Below, piece after piece: positions 52,502 to 62,018 of a stretch of 64,000 bases of DNA; position 1 is the first letter of the stretch, and the number at the start of each line of letters is the position of its first letter. The position numbers and the translations under genes are program-made. The notes below the pieces were generated by a model. It did no database searches. It was not told where the DNA came from and saw only the letters and a list, made by a program, of their open reading frames with translations. The stretch lies in contig JAMLHK010000006.1 in assembly GCA_023957155.1 (NCBI GenBank), positions 186,001 through 250,000 on the forward strand. The letters run 5' to 3'. Origin of the DNA: Chitinophagaceae bacterium (GTDB lineage Bacteria > Bacteroidota > Bacteroidia > Chitinophagales > Chitinophagaceae).

Positions 52502-53226
52502 AATGGTACGGATTGATTGGTTACCCCCTCGGGCATTCTTTTTCAAAAAAATATTTTACTCAAAAATTTGAGCGGGAACGACTTGATTGCCGGTTTGAGA
52601 ATTTCCCGATAGAAAATATTGATCTTCTGCCGGAGGTATTGCAAAATAATCCTTCGTTGCGGGGATTATGTGTAACCATACCCTATAAGCAAAGAGTCAT
52701 TCCTTATCTTCATGAGGTATATCCTGAAGTTCAGGAGATCGGTGCATGTAATTCGATACGGATAAGTAATGGCCGGCTCACGGGCTTTAATACCGATGTG
52801 ATTGGGTTTAAGGAGTCATTAGCTGTGCAGTTGCGGCCTTATCATACAAAAGCTTTGATACTCGGTACCGGGGGAGCATCGCGGGCGGTTGAATATGTTT
52901 TGCGGCAGTTGGGTATATCCTTTCTGCTGGTGAGCCGGAACGCAAAAGCAGGTTGTATCAGTTATGACATGCTCAGTGAAGAGATGATCAAAAGTCATTT
53001 GTTGATTATTAATGCCTCTCCTGTAGGCACTTTCCCCAATGTAGATCAGTGCCCTGCAATTCCCTACGAGGGTATTGGAAACAGGCATTTTCTATTCGAC
53101 CTGGTATACAATCCCGAAGAAACCCTGTTTCTGAAAAAGGGTGCAGCGCGTGGAGCTGCCGTTCAGAATGGATATGATATGCTGGTGGGGCAGGCGGAAG
53201 CCAGCTGGAAACTATGGAATAGGTAA
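52498..53226 (+). CDS. aroE: Shikimate dehydrogenase
   Basis: A 242-residue enzyme that reduces 3-dehydroshikimate to shikimate with NADPH in aromatic amino acid synthesis. Motifs include IGYPLGHSFSKKYF near residue 7, VTIPYKQRVIPYL with the catalytic Lys near 64, FNTDVIGF with the catalytic Asp near 100, and the nucleotide loop LGTGGASRAVEYV near 121. It is slightly shorter than the E. coli enzyme, as is usual in Bacteroidota. Start overlap with comA implies coupled translation. Confidence 0.95.
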   Translation: MKWYGLIGYPLGHSFSKKYFTQKFERERLDCRFENFPIENIDLLPEVLQNNPSLRGLCVTIPYKQRVIPYLHEVYPEVQEIGACNSIRISNGRLTGFNTDVIGFKESLAVQLRPYHTKALILGTGGASRAVEYVLRQLGISFLLVSRNAKAGCISYDMLSEEMIKSHLLIINASPVGTFPNVDQCPAIPYEGIGNRHFLFDLVYNPEETLFLKKGAARGAAVQNGYDMLVGQAEASWKLWNR

Positions 53227-53495
53227 AAATCCTGTATTCAACGGTCTGCTGTTATTGGTGAAGATTGCGTACCTCTCCTGGCGGGACAAATGAATTGATC
53301 ATATTGGAGAGGAACATAATCTTGCTGAGCAGCACTATGACGTGTTTGAAAAATTGTTGGGTTTCCTTCTTAACAATGTCAATATATAAAAAATATGTTT
53401 TAAAGAAAAAAGTAGTATTATTGAAGCGTTAACTGCTATACCTTTTGATTCGTGCCGAAAAATAGAATTGAGCAAAATAAATTACCCCAATAAAA

Positions 53496-54308
53496 ATGAA
53501 GGTTAAAACTAAACTTGGTTATCTACAGCGTTGTTTTAAGCTCGCTGTCCTACTTTCGATCATTGCAGCCTGCAATAATCAATCCGACAAAGAAGAAACC
53601 ACAACTGCCGAAACCAGGGAGGACAACTCCGAATGGACCTATCTTTTTGATGGTACGAGCCTTGAGGGGTGGCGGGGATACAATATGGATTCCCTTCCCC
53701 CCGGCTGGACCATAAAAGACAGCACCCTGACTTTTGATACCCAACTCGGACTGGAACAGAATTATACCGGTGGCAAGGACATTCTGTATGGAGCCGAAGA
53801 ATTCGAAAACTTTGAACTGTATCTGGAATGGAAACTGCCCAAAGGGGGGAACAGTGGTATTTTTTATCACGTAAAAGAAGGATACGATGGGCCTCCCGTT
53901 GTAGCTCCGGAATATCAATTGATTGATGATGAAAACTATGCCAGTATCCATGATCTGACGGCTTACAATACCAGTTTGGGATACACAGACCATCCTGAAG
54001 AACTTAAACCTTTACAGCAAACAGGGGCCGACTACGCCATGCACCCGCCCGACCCGGGAAAAACTTTGTACCCGGTGGGAGAATGGAACAGTTCAAAAAT
54101 CGTATTTACCCCGGAGAAAGTAGAACATTGGCTCAATGGTAAAATGATATTATCTTTTGTTCCCTGGGACGATGCCTGGAACGAAAAGAAAAACTCTGAC
54201 AAGTGGAAAAACAGCCCTGATTACGGAAAATTCAGGGAAGGCTATATTGCATTACAGGATCATGCGAGTCCGATCTGGTTCAGAAACATAAAAATAAAAA
54301 AACGATAA
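53496..54308 (+). CDS. DUF1080 lipoprotein (3-keto-disaccharide hydrolase family)
   Basis: A 270-residue lipoprotein: the signal peptide ends in IIAAC with the lipidated Cys at about 26, then a Glu/Thr-rich linker. The DUF1080 domain begins at WTYLFDGTSLEGWRGYN, has KGGNSGIFYHVKEG near residue 125 and EYQLIDDENY, and ends with GYIALQDHASPIWFRNIKIK. Members of the family cleave 3-keto-glycosides. It lies 10 bp before a Gfo/Idh/MocA gene, so the two likely form an oxidise-then-cleave pair at the cell envelope. The 270 bp before it hold no visible gene. Confidence 0.92.
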   Translation: MKVKTKLGYLQRCFKLAVLLSIIAACNNQSDKEETTTAETREDNSEWTYLFDGTSLEGWRGYNMDSLPPGWTIKDSTLTFDTQLGLEQNYTGGKDILYGAEEFENFELYLEWKLPKGGNSGIFYHVKEGYDGPPVVAPEYQLIDDENYASIHDLTAYNTSLGYTDHPEELKPLQQTGADYAMHPPDPGKTLYPVGEWNSSKIVFTPEKVEHWLNGKMILSFVPWDDAWNEKKNSDKWKNSPDYGKFREGYIALQDHASPIWFRNIKIKKR

Positions 54309-54318
54309 GCTTCAGCTC

Positions 54319-55746
54319 ATGAACAAAAGAGAATTTATCAAAAACAGCGTTACGGGGGTTCTGGGAATGGTATTGGTGCCCTCCTTTTTAAAAGGGGCAG
54401 ATCTAAAAGAAAAACTGAGAACGGCCCATATTGGTGTGGGCAACATGGGAATGGCAGATCTGAAAGCCATTTCGTCCCACTCCGCGGTAGAAGTAGTTGC
54501 GCTCTGCGATGTGGATGCCATAAACCTTTCCGTGGCCCACAAAATGCATCCGGGAGCACGGATATTTTTTGATTACCGGAGCATGTTGGAGGAAATGGGC
54601 GATGGAATTGATGCTGTTATTGTTTCCACACCCGACCATACTCATGCACCGGCTTCCCTGATGGCCATGAATATGAATAAGCCTGTCTATTGCCAAAAGC
54701 CGTTGACGCACTATGTGTCTGAATCGAGGGAAATGAAAAGATTGGCTGCCGAAAAAGGACTGGTCACACAAATGGGTATCCAGGTACACTCTTTTTACGA
54801 TTACAAATTAGCCACCTTGTTGATTCAATCCGGTATTATTGGGAAAGTGCATACCGTACATGCCTGGTCGCCCAAAAATTGGGGATACGATGGTCCGTTG
54901 CCTGAGGGGGAAGACCCCATTCCGGAACAACTCGATTGGAATCTTTGGCTGGGCACATCAAAAAAGCGACCTTATAAAAAAGGCATGTATCATCCCGGTA
55001 ACTGGAGAAAGCTTATGGATTATGGTTGTGGTACTCTGGGCGATATGGGGGTTCATATTTTCGACACCCCGTATAATGCATTGAAGCTGGACGTGCCCCG
55101 AACGATCACTACTGAGTGCAGACCATCCAACGGATTTGGTTTCCCGGAACACAACACCGTTACCTATGAGTTCCCGGGTACACCGTTCACAACCAATTCC
55201 TTAAAATGGATCTGGTACGATGGCAAGGGGGCTCCCGCTATGTCCGCAGATCTGATGTTACCCGGTATGGAAATGAAAAAGGATAAAAAGGGTCAGAAAG
55301 ATGCAAGTGTTAAGGATAAAATTTCATTAGATGCAGGAATAGCGGGCGAAAATGAATTGCCGGAGCAGGGAGCTATGTTTGTCGGGGAAAAAGGCAGATT
55401 ATTGTTACCCCACTTTATGCAGCTTCCAAAGAAAATTGTGAATGGCAGGTACGTGGACATTTCCAAAGAAATCGCTAAGGTTTCAAAAGAGCATAACCTG
55501 GGTGAGCCCATCCGGAATTATGACCGTGAGGGACCTAAGCATTACCATCAGTTTGTGGATGCCTGTTTGGGCAAGGGCACCACTACGGCGCCCTTTGACT
55601 ATGCTGCGCGACTGACAGAAACCATTTTGCTGGGAACCATCGCTGGACGCTTCCCCGGCGAAACTTTGCACTGGGATGCAGAAACCGCAAAATTTAAGGA
55701 AGAGAAAGCAAACCAATATTTAGCTGGAGACTACCGGGAGTTTTGA
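54319..55746 (+). CDS. Exported Gfo/Idh/MocA oxidoreductase, partner of DUF1080
   Basis: A 475-residue oxidoreductase. The N-terminus (MNKREFIKNSVTGVLGMVLVPSF, shown in part as NKREFIKNSVTG) has a Tat-like layout, but with KR in place of RR. The Rossmann motif is HIGVGNMGMADLK, and the EKP motif is QKP (VYCQKPLTH). The C-terminal domain has LDWNLWLGTSKKRPY, DYGCGTLGDMGVHIFD and the long insert DLMLPGMEMKKDKKGQKD typical of DUF1080-linked members. It probably oxidises a glycoside at C3 for its neighbour. The next small gene starts 52 bp later. Confidence 0.9.
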   Translation: MNKREFIKNSVTGVLGMVLVPSFLKGADLKEKLRTAHIGVGNMGMADLKAISSHSAVEVVALCDVDAINLSVAHKMHPGARIFFDYRSMLEEMGDGIDAVIVSTPDHTHAPASLMAMNMNKPVYCQKPLTHYVSESREMKRLAAEKGLVTQMGIQVHSFYDYKLATLLIQSGIIGKVHTVHAWSPKNWGYDGPLPEGEDPIPEQLDWNLWLGTSKKRPYKKGMYHPGNWRKLMDYGCGTLGDMGVHIFDTPYNALKLDVPRTITTECRPSNGFGFPEHNTVTYEFPGTPFTTNSLKWIWYDGKGAPAMSADLMLPGMEMKKDKKGQKDASVKDKISLDAGIAGENELPEQGAMFVGEKGRLLLPHFMQLPKKIVNGRYVDISKEIAKVSKEHNLGEPIRNYDREGPKHYHQFVDACLGKGTTTAPFDYAARLTETILLGTIAGRFPGETLHWDAETAKFKEEKANQYLAGDYREF

Positions 55747-55798
55747 TGAAAAGCAGTTGTGCTGCGAATCACTCCCCAAATTCATAAAGGGCATTGTT

Positions 55799-56017
55799 AT
55801 GAGTTCCGCATTTGTAAGGGAAAGCGATGAGCAATGGTTGCACGATGTGGCGCCGGGGCTGCCGGCCCTGCTGGTATACCTCACCAGGGAAAACAATGGG
55901 GTGCGTATATATGAAAAAAGAAATTACGTAAGTGAAAAAACCGGACGCCCGGTATATGAAATGAGCAACGGTTTGAGCTACAGCAAAGATGATAAAGGGC
56001 AATGGTATGTTGTGTAG
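55799..56017 (+). CDS. Small conserved protein of unknown function
   Basis: A 72-residue protein from the ATG at 55799: SSAFVRESDEQWLHDV, then LVYLTRENNGVRIYEKRNY and YEMSNGLSYSKDDKGQWYVV. It has the look of a small conserved Bacteroidota protein and no membrane segment. The in-frame start at 55757 adds 14 residues but crowds the preceding gene. Function is unknown. It may be cotranscribed with the DUF1080 and oxidoreductase genes. Confidence 0.7.
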   Translation: MSSAFVRESDEQWLHDVAPGLPALLVYLTRENNGVRIYEKRNYVSEKTGRPVYEMSNGLSYSKDDKGQWYVV

Positions 56018-56717
56018 ACGTTGACTGTGAGCTTTGGTGTAGAAGGTATAGGGTTGTGCATTCTCGGCAAAATAGTGACGATCCAAAAGCTCCCCGAAGG
56101 CAGAACACAATCATGTATTCCCTCAACGGGCTGATACAACACACTAAAATAAGATTGGCGTATAAATAAAAAACCACTACAAAATCGTAGTTGCTTCTTC
56201 TATGCTATTCTTTTTATACAACAAGTGACACATAATCTCTGATACTGTAACACATTATCTTATCTATTATGCTACAAGATCAGCACTAAGGGATCTATTT
56301 CAATAATTCATTAATTAGAAAGTCAATATTGCGAGTAGTAAACTCATTAGAACCATACGACTCAAAAATTTTATGTCCTTCGGGTGATATTGTAGGTGGT
56401 TCAATAGCCTACCGGTTGTGGGGTAAAGCTACTGTTTGCCGGGTTATCCAGGTTCTATACTATCCGCTGAAAACCGGGCAAGACAAAAAGATCATTATTC
56501 CTGTTTTTGGAAAAATAAATCCTTCTGAGTACATTTGACGCGGGTATTACACTGTTAATACTACCTCGTATTTATCTACTAGAATATCTTGCAGTAATAA
56601 AAAGAGTACTTTCCGGCTAAACTAAATCCTATCATAAACCGCCTTTTGATTATTTTTTTGAGTAGCTTATAAGAACCGAAAGAGATTTTGTAATGCACCT
56701 TGAATCCTACGGTATTT
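56018..56717. other. Gene-poor AT-rich stretch before the large surface protein
   Basis: About 700 bases with no gene I can support. A 69-codon frame at 56329-56538 has no start context or family likeness and is left out. The stretch is visibly more AT-rich than the neighbouring genes. No tRNA or tandem repeat was found. It should contain the promoter of the surface-protein gene, but no clean TTTG/TAnnTTTG pair was found. Confidence 0.6.
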
Positions 56718-59700
56718 ATGAACCGATTTATTACAATAACCCACTATTTGCGTTTAAGTAGCATAGTTGCTTTATTCTTCTTAGCCGTCGGCCCATTTAC
56801 CACCTATGGCCAGGTAAAAAAAATGTATGTTGATAGCCTAGATGAGGAAAGAATATTAAAGATTAGCTTTTTTTCCCCCGCTGAGGGTTATGTTGCATTT
56901 GATAAATGGATAGGATTCACTCAGGATAGTGGGAGAACATTTGTTAGAAAATATGTCACTATCAGCAATGTTGACTTCAATAACTATCTGGTAAATCTCA
57001 CATTTGGTTTTATACTCGAGGGAGTAAAAGCCTTTGATGCGGACAATATTATTGTTTACGGGCACTATGGATTTGGACCTTCTATTTTATATTCCACCAA
57101 CGGCGGCGATACCTATAAACTTATATTCCATACAGGGTTTAATCCTCAAAGGTATTATTCATCAGTAACCGATATGGTGTTCCCGAAAAATGGAAATGTT
57201 GGATATGCAGTAGATCTCGATCGAATATTAAAGACTGTTGACCGGGGAAAAACTTGGAGCGTTATAAAATCCGGAGTAGATGAGTTTAACAGGCTTATTT
57301 ACGTAGATGCCGATAATATTTTTGCGTTTAATACCGAATACAACAAAAATAAATTATTAAATACAGGTGATGGCGGTAAAACCTGGCAGGAAGTGCCCAC
57401 TCCAGCCGGGCGGCTTTATTACGCATCCTTTATTACCCCTTCCAAAGGATGGATCAGCATAGAAAATAATGATAAGAGAAGCATTTATTATACTCCTGAT
57501 GGAGGTGCTACCTGGTCATTGAAGAACAATCCTGACATAAATCCATTTATCGGTATCAATATAAAATTTGTGAATGATAGTGTGGGTTTCGGACTAAACA
57601 AAACAGGATCTATATTTAAAACAACCGATGGCGGCAGCTTTTGGGAGAAACTTTCGGGTGATGAAGGTTATTTAGCTGCTGCATATAGTCTGGACGAGCT
57701 TTCGTTGTGGGATGAAAAACAACTATGGGCAGGAGGGTGGCATGGTGCTTTGATGCTGAGCACCAATGGCGGGGGAACGCCTGTTCCGGCAGCTAACTTC
57801 ATAACAGATACTACTGGCAGCTATGCAACAGGCAAGGTTAATCTTGTTAATTATTCCAAGCAAGGTTACACGTATCAATGGTATCTCAATAGCACGTTGA
57901 TCAGCGAGGCATTTCACGCATCATACCAACATGATGTTAACCGGACTTCTGACACTATTGCGTTGGTTGTGTCTAACGGTATGGCAGATGATACGCTTAT
58001 ACGGATTCAAAACTTTGTGGTTCCCGGTGTTCCGTCCCTTACTTCTTTTTCTCCTTCGGCAGGAGGCTCCGGAACGGTAGTCAGGATCAGGGGGAGTAAT
58101 CTGGAAAAGACTGTTTCGGTTAGTTTCGGTAATGTTCCGGCAGCATCTTTTACTATTCTCTCTTCATCGGAAATAGAGGCCGTAGTAGGAGAAGGAGCAA
58201 CGGGCAGCATAGTTGTAAAGGATATTTATCACACAGCTACTATCGGGAAATTCACATATACTAATCTTAATGCATCGCCAGCTCCCATTATCAACAGCAT
58301 ATCTCCTACCGTGGGGCCCGCCGGCACACCGGTAACTATAACAGGAACAAGCTTCAACCCGACCCCCGGAAATAATATTGTATATTTTGGGGCAGTTAGA
58401 GCAAAAGTTACTGCCGCCTCTTCCACCCAGATAACCTGTATCGTTCCGGCAGGTACGAGCTTTGCACCAATTACTCTGCTTAATACCGGCACTCATCTGA
58501 GTGGTGCATCTACAACTCCGTTTCTTCTTACTTTTCCGAAGGGAGGTAACTTCACATTGAATTCCTTTACGCAAAAGATGACTTTTCAGCCCGAAAACGG
58601 TGCATTCAGTTTTTCTGACGTGTCGGCAGTTGATGTAGACATTGACGGCAAACCGGATATCATTTCGAATCAGAATCTTTCTAAAAACAGCATCGTAGCT
58701 TACAGAAACACTTCAACACCGGGCAACTTTTCCTTTGAAGAAAAAAAGGTAATTACAAATACTTATGCTTCACGATTCACCTTTAATGATATAGATGGTG
58801 ATGGTAAGCAGGATTTAATAGTAGCAGGCAATACAAGCTATGTGATTTTTTCAAGAAATAACAGTTCACCAGGTAATGTAGTGTTTGATCCTGCAATCAG
58901 CCTTCCGCTTGCTACAGATAATCGTTCCAATACTACTCTTGCTGTAGGAGATATTGACGGTGATGGGCGACCGGACATCATTACCGGTGACTTCAGCGGA
59001 CCGAGTATCTCTGTTATACGAAATACGAGCACTCCCGGAATTCCATCCTTTGCGGCTGCAGAACGTTTCGACGTTTCCGGATCATCAGGTTTTATTGCGA
59101 TCGGTGATTTAAATGGCGACAATAAAAAAGAAATTATTATTTGCAAAACCGAAAATATAAATGGAATCATTTTTTCCTACCTTGAAAATACTTCGACACC
59201 CGGTAAAGTTACTTTTGGTAAGCTTACAGACATTGTGGCACCTGAAGTTAGCAGGGGGGAAATTAATATTCTTGACTTTGACAACGATAATCAGTTGGAT
59301 GTTATTATGGGTACTGTTGTTTTCAGAAATACAACGGTAAACGGCGTGATATCGTTTGCTCCGCCTGTAAATTTAGGAGGCTCAAAAACAGGTGTAATAG
59401 CAGCTAATCTTAATGGAGATGATAAGCCCGATCTCATTTCTACAGGCGTTTTAATCAGAAATATGTCTACCCCCGGCAAAATAGCTGCTGACCCCGGAGT
59501 ACAGGTATTGTCTTCACGGGAGGCAACGAGTGCTGTAGATTTTGATCTGGATGGCCGTACTGATATTGTAAATTCAGGGTCACATGCTATCACAGTATAC
59601 GGGAACAATTTCCCTTCTGAACTACCTAAAACAGTCTGCGAAGGATGGACAACTACCATTGAAACAGATCTTTATGGCAATACTTACCAGTGGCAGCTTG

Positions 59701-61502
59701 ATAAGGGAGACGGCTTTAAAGATATACAGGCAGACGATACCAGTTACACCGGTATAAACACACAAGTCCTGTATTTTTACAGAGTGCCGGTAACGGCCAT
59801 TGGATATAAACTTAGGTGTAAGGTTGACGGAAACTATAGCAGTGTGGTAATCATAAAACAGGTAAGGCAAAAAAAGATTCCCCATGTGGAAATAACTGCA
59901 GATAAGACGAATATTTGTCATGGCACTATGGTAACCTTTATCGCCGACACTTCCGGGATGGGCTATGATGGCTATCTTGAATGGAAATACAATACGAACT
60001 CCTTAGCCCTGGAGGATACAATATATCAGCCCAATTACCTTAAGGACGGCGACCGGGTATGGGCGGTGCTCCATTCCAGTGACCTCTGTAGCGAGGATAT
60101 ACAGCGGGATACCAGCAATATCATTACCATGAGTGTAAAAGGAGATGAACCCGGAATAAATATTCATAGGGAGAATCCCGGTGTAATCTGCCCCGGCACC
60201 GCCACGACCTTTTATGCAGAAACTTTTTATGCCGGGGATTCGTACACTATACAATGGATGCTTAACGGAACGAACGTTGGAGATAATAAAGATTCGATCG
60301 TACTGTACGATTTAAAAGATCTTGACGAGATACAAGCCAGTTTAACTGTTGCGGCTACATCATGTTCCGGCCCTCAAACTGTATACAGTGGTGCGGGTCG
60401 GGTGAGTGTAAGCTCCGTTCGAAATCCGGATGTCGTCATACAGGCTTCAAAAGCTGAAATATGCCCTGGCGAAACCATTACTTTTACAGCAAAAAACAAA
60501 AAATATGATAACAGTGTGTATAAATGGATGATTGATGGCAGTGAAGTAGGTACAAATAGCGACACATTGATAACTGCCAATGTAAGAGATGGAAGTAATA
60601 TTAAGGTCATCTATACGGCTGTTAATGAATGCGGAGCTCCGTTAATGTCAGAAAGTAACACCTTAATCATAAAAGTTAATCCTGTTATAGTGGCATCTGT
60701 AACTATTGCGTCTTCTGCAACAGAGGTATGTAAGGGCTCAGATATAATCTTTACAGCAACTGCCGTTAACGGGGGAACTGCACCCAAATATTCATGGTTG
60801 GTTAACAGCGAAAAAACAGGAGCAATCACCAGTGAATATCATACTAATACTTTGAACAATGGGGATGAGGTCAGCGTCAGGATGAACAGTAATGCCGTCT
60901 GTGCAGACACTGTCGGTGTCATTAGCAATGCTATCAGGATCAGGGTAAATGAAATGACTGATCCCACACTGGAGATTTTCGGGGATACCTTAGTGAAATC
61001 CGGGGAGTCGGTTATACTCACTGCTACGTTAGCAAATGCTGCGGGGCAGGGGATGCTTCAGTGGCAGGAGAAAAAAACAGCAGGCGGATGGCACGATATT
61101 CCAGGTGCTGTGGGGGCAGAATTAACATACGCGCCTGAAACCTCGGGCGACAAAGTGAGGTGCTTTTACAGTACATCAGATATATGCTCGATTGTAAACG
61201 AACTGAAAAGTAACGAAATTACATTCGTAATCTCTCCGGTAACTTCGGGTCGTGAGGCGGGAGCCCGCCTTTATCCCAATCCGGCGACTAATGAATTTGT
61301 GTTGGATTCAATTGATCTTTCCGAGGATTTTGTGCGTTTGGAAATTACAGGTATGAACGGTATAAGTAAGCTTATTACTAAAAATATTAAAGGGCTGACC
61401 AAAGTGCAGATACCTGTATATATGTTAAGTAAAGGACGGTATATAGTGGTTCTGATAAACAGTAACGGGGAGAGAAAAATAATAAGATTTATAAAGCTTT
61501 AA
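56718..61502 (+). CDS. Large multidomain surface protein with T9SS sorting domain
   Basis: A 1594-residue secreted protein. The ATG at 56718 opens a Sec signal ending near FTTYGQ; a TTG at 56700 is also in frame. Residues about 40-370 form a Ycf48/BNR-like propeller with repeats such as STNGGDTY, DRGKTWSV, GDGGKTWQEV and PDGGATWSL. Two IPT/TIG domains follow (about 435-515 and 520-615). FG-GAP/VCBS repeats with calcium-type motifs (VDIDGKPDI, IDGDGKQDL, GDIDGDGRPDI) lie at about 633-950. Ig-like domains fill about 1048-1500. The end (RLYPNPATNEFVL, then GRYIVVLINSNGERKIIRFIKL in part) is a type A T9SS sorting domain. Adhesion or matrix binding is a guess. Confidence 0.92.
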   Translation: MNRFITITHYLRLSSIVALFFLAVGPFTTYGQVKKMYVDSLDEERILKISFFSPAEGYVAFDKWIGFTQDSGRTFVRKYVTISNVDFNNYLVNLTFGFILEGVKAFDADNIIVYGHYGFGPSILYSTNGGDTYKLIFHTGFNPQRYYSSVTDMVFPKNGNVGYAVDLDRILKTVDRGKTWSVIKSGVDEFNRLIYVDADNIFAFNTEYNKNKLLNTGDGGKTWQEVPTPAGRLYYASFITPSKGWISIENNDKRSIYYTPDGGATWSLKNNPDINPFIGINIKFVNDSVGFGLNKTGSIFKTTDGGSFWEKLSGDEGYLAAAYSLDELSLWDEKQLWAGGWHGALMLSTNGGGTPVPAANFITDTTGSYATGKVNLVNYSKQGYTYQWYLNSTLISEAFHASYQHDVNRTSDTIALVVSNGMADDTLIRIQNFVVPGVPSLTSFSPSAGGSGTVVRIRGSNLEKTVSVSFGNVPAASFTILSSSEIEAVVGEGATGSIVVKDIYHTATIGKFTYTNLNASPAPIINSISPTVGPAGTPVTITGTSFNPTPGNNIVYFGAVRAKVTAASSTQITCIVPAGTSFAPITLLNTGTHLSGASTTPFLLTFPKGGNFTLNSFTQKMTFQPENGAFSFSDVSAVDVDIDGKPDIISNQNLSKNSIVAYRNTSTPGNFSFEEKKVITNTYASRFTFNDIDGDGKQDLIVAGNTSYVIFSRNNSSPGNVVFDPAISLPLATDNRSNTTLAVGDIDGDGRPDIITGDFSGPSISVIRNTSTPGIPSFAAAERFDVSGSSGFIAIGDLNGDNKKEIIICKTENINGIIFSYLENTSTPGKVTFGKLTDIVAPEVSRGEINILDFDNDNQLDVIMGTVVFRNTTVNGVISFAPPVNLGGSKTGVIAANLNGDDKPDLISTGVLIRNMSTPGKIAADPGVQVLSSREATSAVDFDLDGRTDIVNSGSHAITVYGNNFPSELPKTVCEGWTTTIETDLYGNTYQWQLDKGDGFKDIQADDTSYTGINTQVLYFYRVPVTAIGYKLRCKVDGNYSSVVIIKQVRQKKIPHVEITADKTNICHGTMVTFIADTSGMGYDGYLEWKYNTNSLALEDTIYQPNYLKDGDRVWAVLHSSDLCSEDIQRDTSNIITMSVKGDEPGINIHRENPGVICPGTATTFYAETFYAGDSYTIQWMLNGTNVGDNKDSIVLYDLKDLDEIQASLTVAATSCSGPQTVYSGAGRVSVSSVRNPDVVIQASKAEICPGETITFTAKNKKYDNSVYKWMIDGSEVGTNSDTLITANVRDGSNIKVIYTAVNECGAPLMSESNTLIIKVNPVIVASVTIASSATEVCKGSDIIFTATAVNGGTAPKYSWLVNSEKTGAITSEYHTNTLNNGDEVSVRMNSNAVCADTVGVISNAIRIRVNEMTDPTLEIFGDTLVKSGESVILTATLANAAGQGMLQWQEKKTAGGWHDIPGAVGAELTYAPETSGDKVRCFYSTSDICSIVNELKSNEITFVISPVTSGREAGARLYPNPATNEFVLDSIDLSEDFVRLEITGMNGISKLITKNIKGLTKVQIPVYMLSKGRYIVVLINSNGERKIIRFIKL

Positions 61503-62018
61503 CGCCAAACAGTATTTTTTGTCTGATAAAGCCAAGCAAATAAGTGTCTCCCATGTTGCTTTCTTCTAGGGTGATTCCTTATCGGGGTTTACATTCTGAT
61601 TGTAGTTTATAACCTCCATCCATGCGCTGCTTTTGAGATTGCCGAGGCATCGTAGGTGTACAGGTAGCTGTGAGCTTTCGGCTATCGGTTTTGGCTATAG
61701 GGCATAAGGTGTAGGGTGGGGAAGTGGATGTACGTGTTGTGCTATTCGCCGGGGTCTCGCTCTCACGCTTCTTACCATACGGCGAAGACCTCGCCGGGAC
61801 AGAAAGGTGTATAGTATTAACAGGACTGTTCATCCCCGCTTCGAAAACAGGCGTTTTTGTCCTGGGGTATTACTCCGGGAGTTCCTGTTTTGCTTGCCGG
61901 GAAGGGAAAAACAGGCCGGCAGGTAGGGGGTGGGTGAAATTTTTTATGCAGGGTCATGTTATTTGAAGAAATGAACTTACATTTATCCATCTTAAAAAAA
62001 CGTTTCAACGCTTCTACA
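61503..62018. repeat. Gene-free stretch with inverted repeats
   Basis: No supported gene lies in these 516 bases. Two neighbouring hairpins stand out. In the first, aaaacagg (61844-61851) pairs with cctgtttt (61884-61891) around cctggggtattactccggg. In the second, tgccgg (61895-61900) pairs with ccggca (61916-61921). Further left, ttcgccg and cggcgaa form a wider inverted pair near 61746-61788. The layout suggests a decayed repeat element or a complex terminator for the surface-protein gene. Confidence 0.5.

Noticed and set aside
56329-56538. 69-codon frame in the AT-rich spacer
   Set aside because: Short, with no start context or recognisable family; too weak to list as a gene.
58164-58574. 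136-codon frame on the minus strand
   Set aside because: It is antisense to the IPT/TIG domains of the large surface protein.
61579-61966. Overlapping short frames on both strands
   Set aside because: They cover repeat-rich spacer sequence and have low-complexity translations rich in Ser, Thr and Pro.
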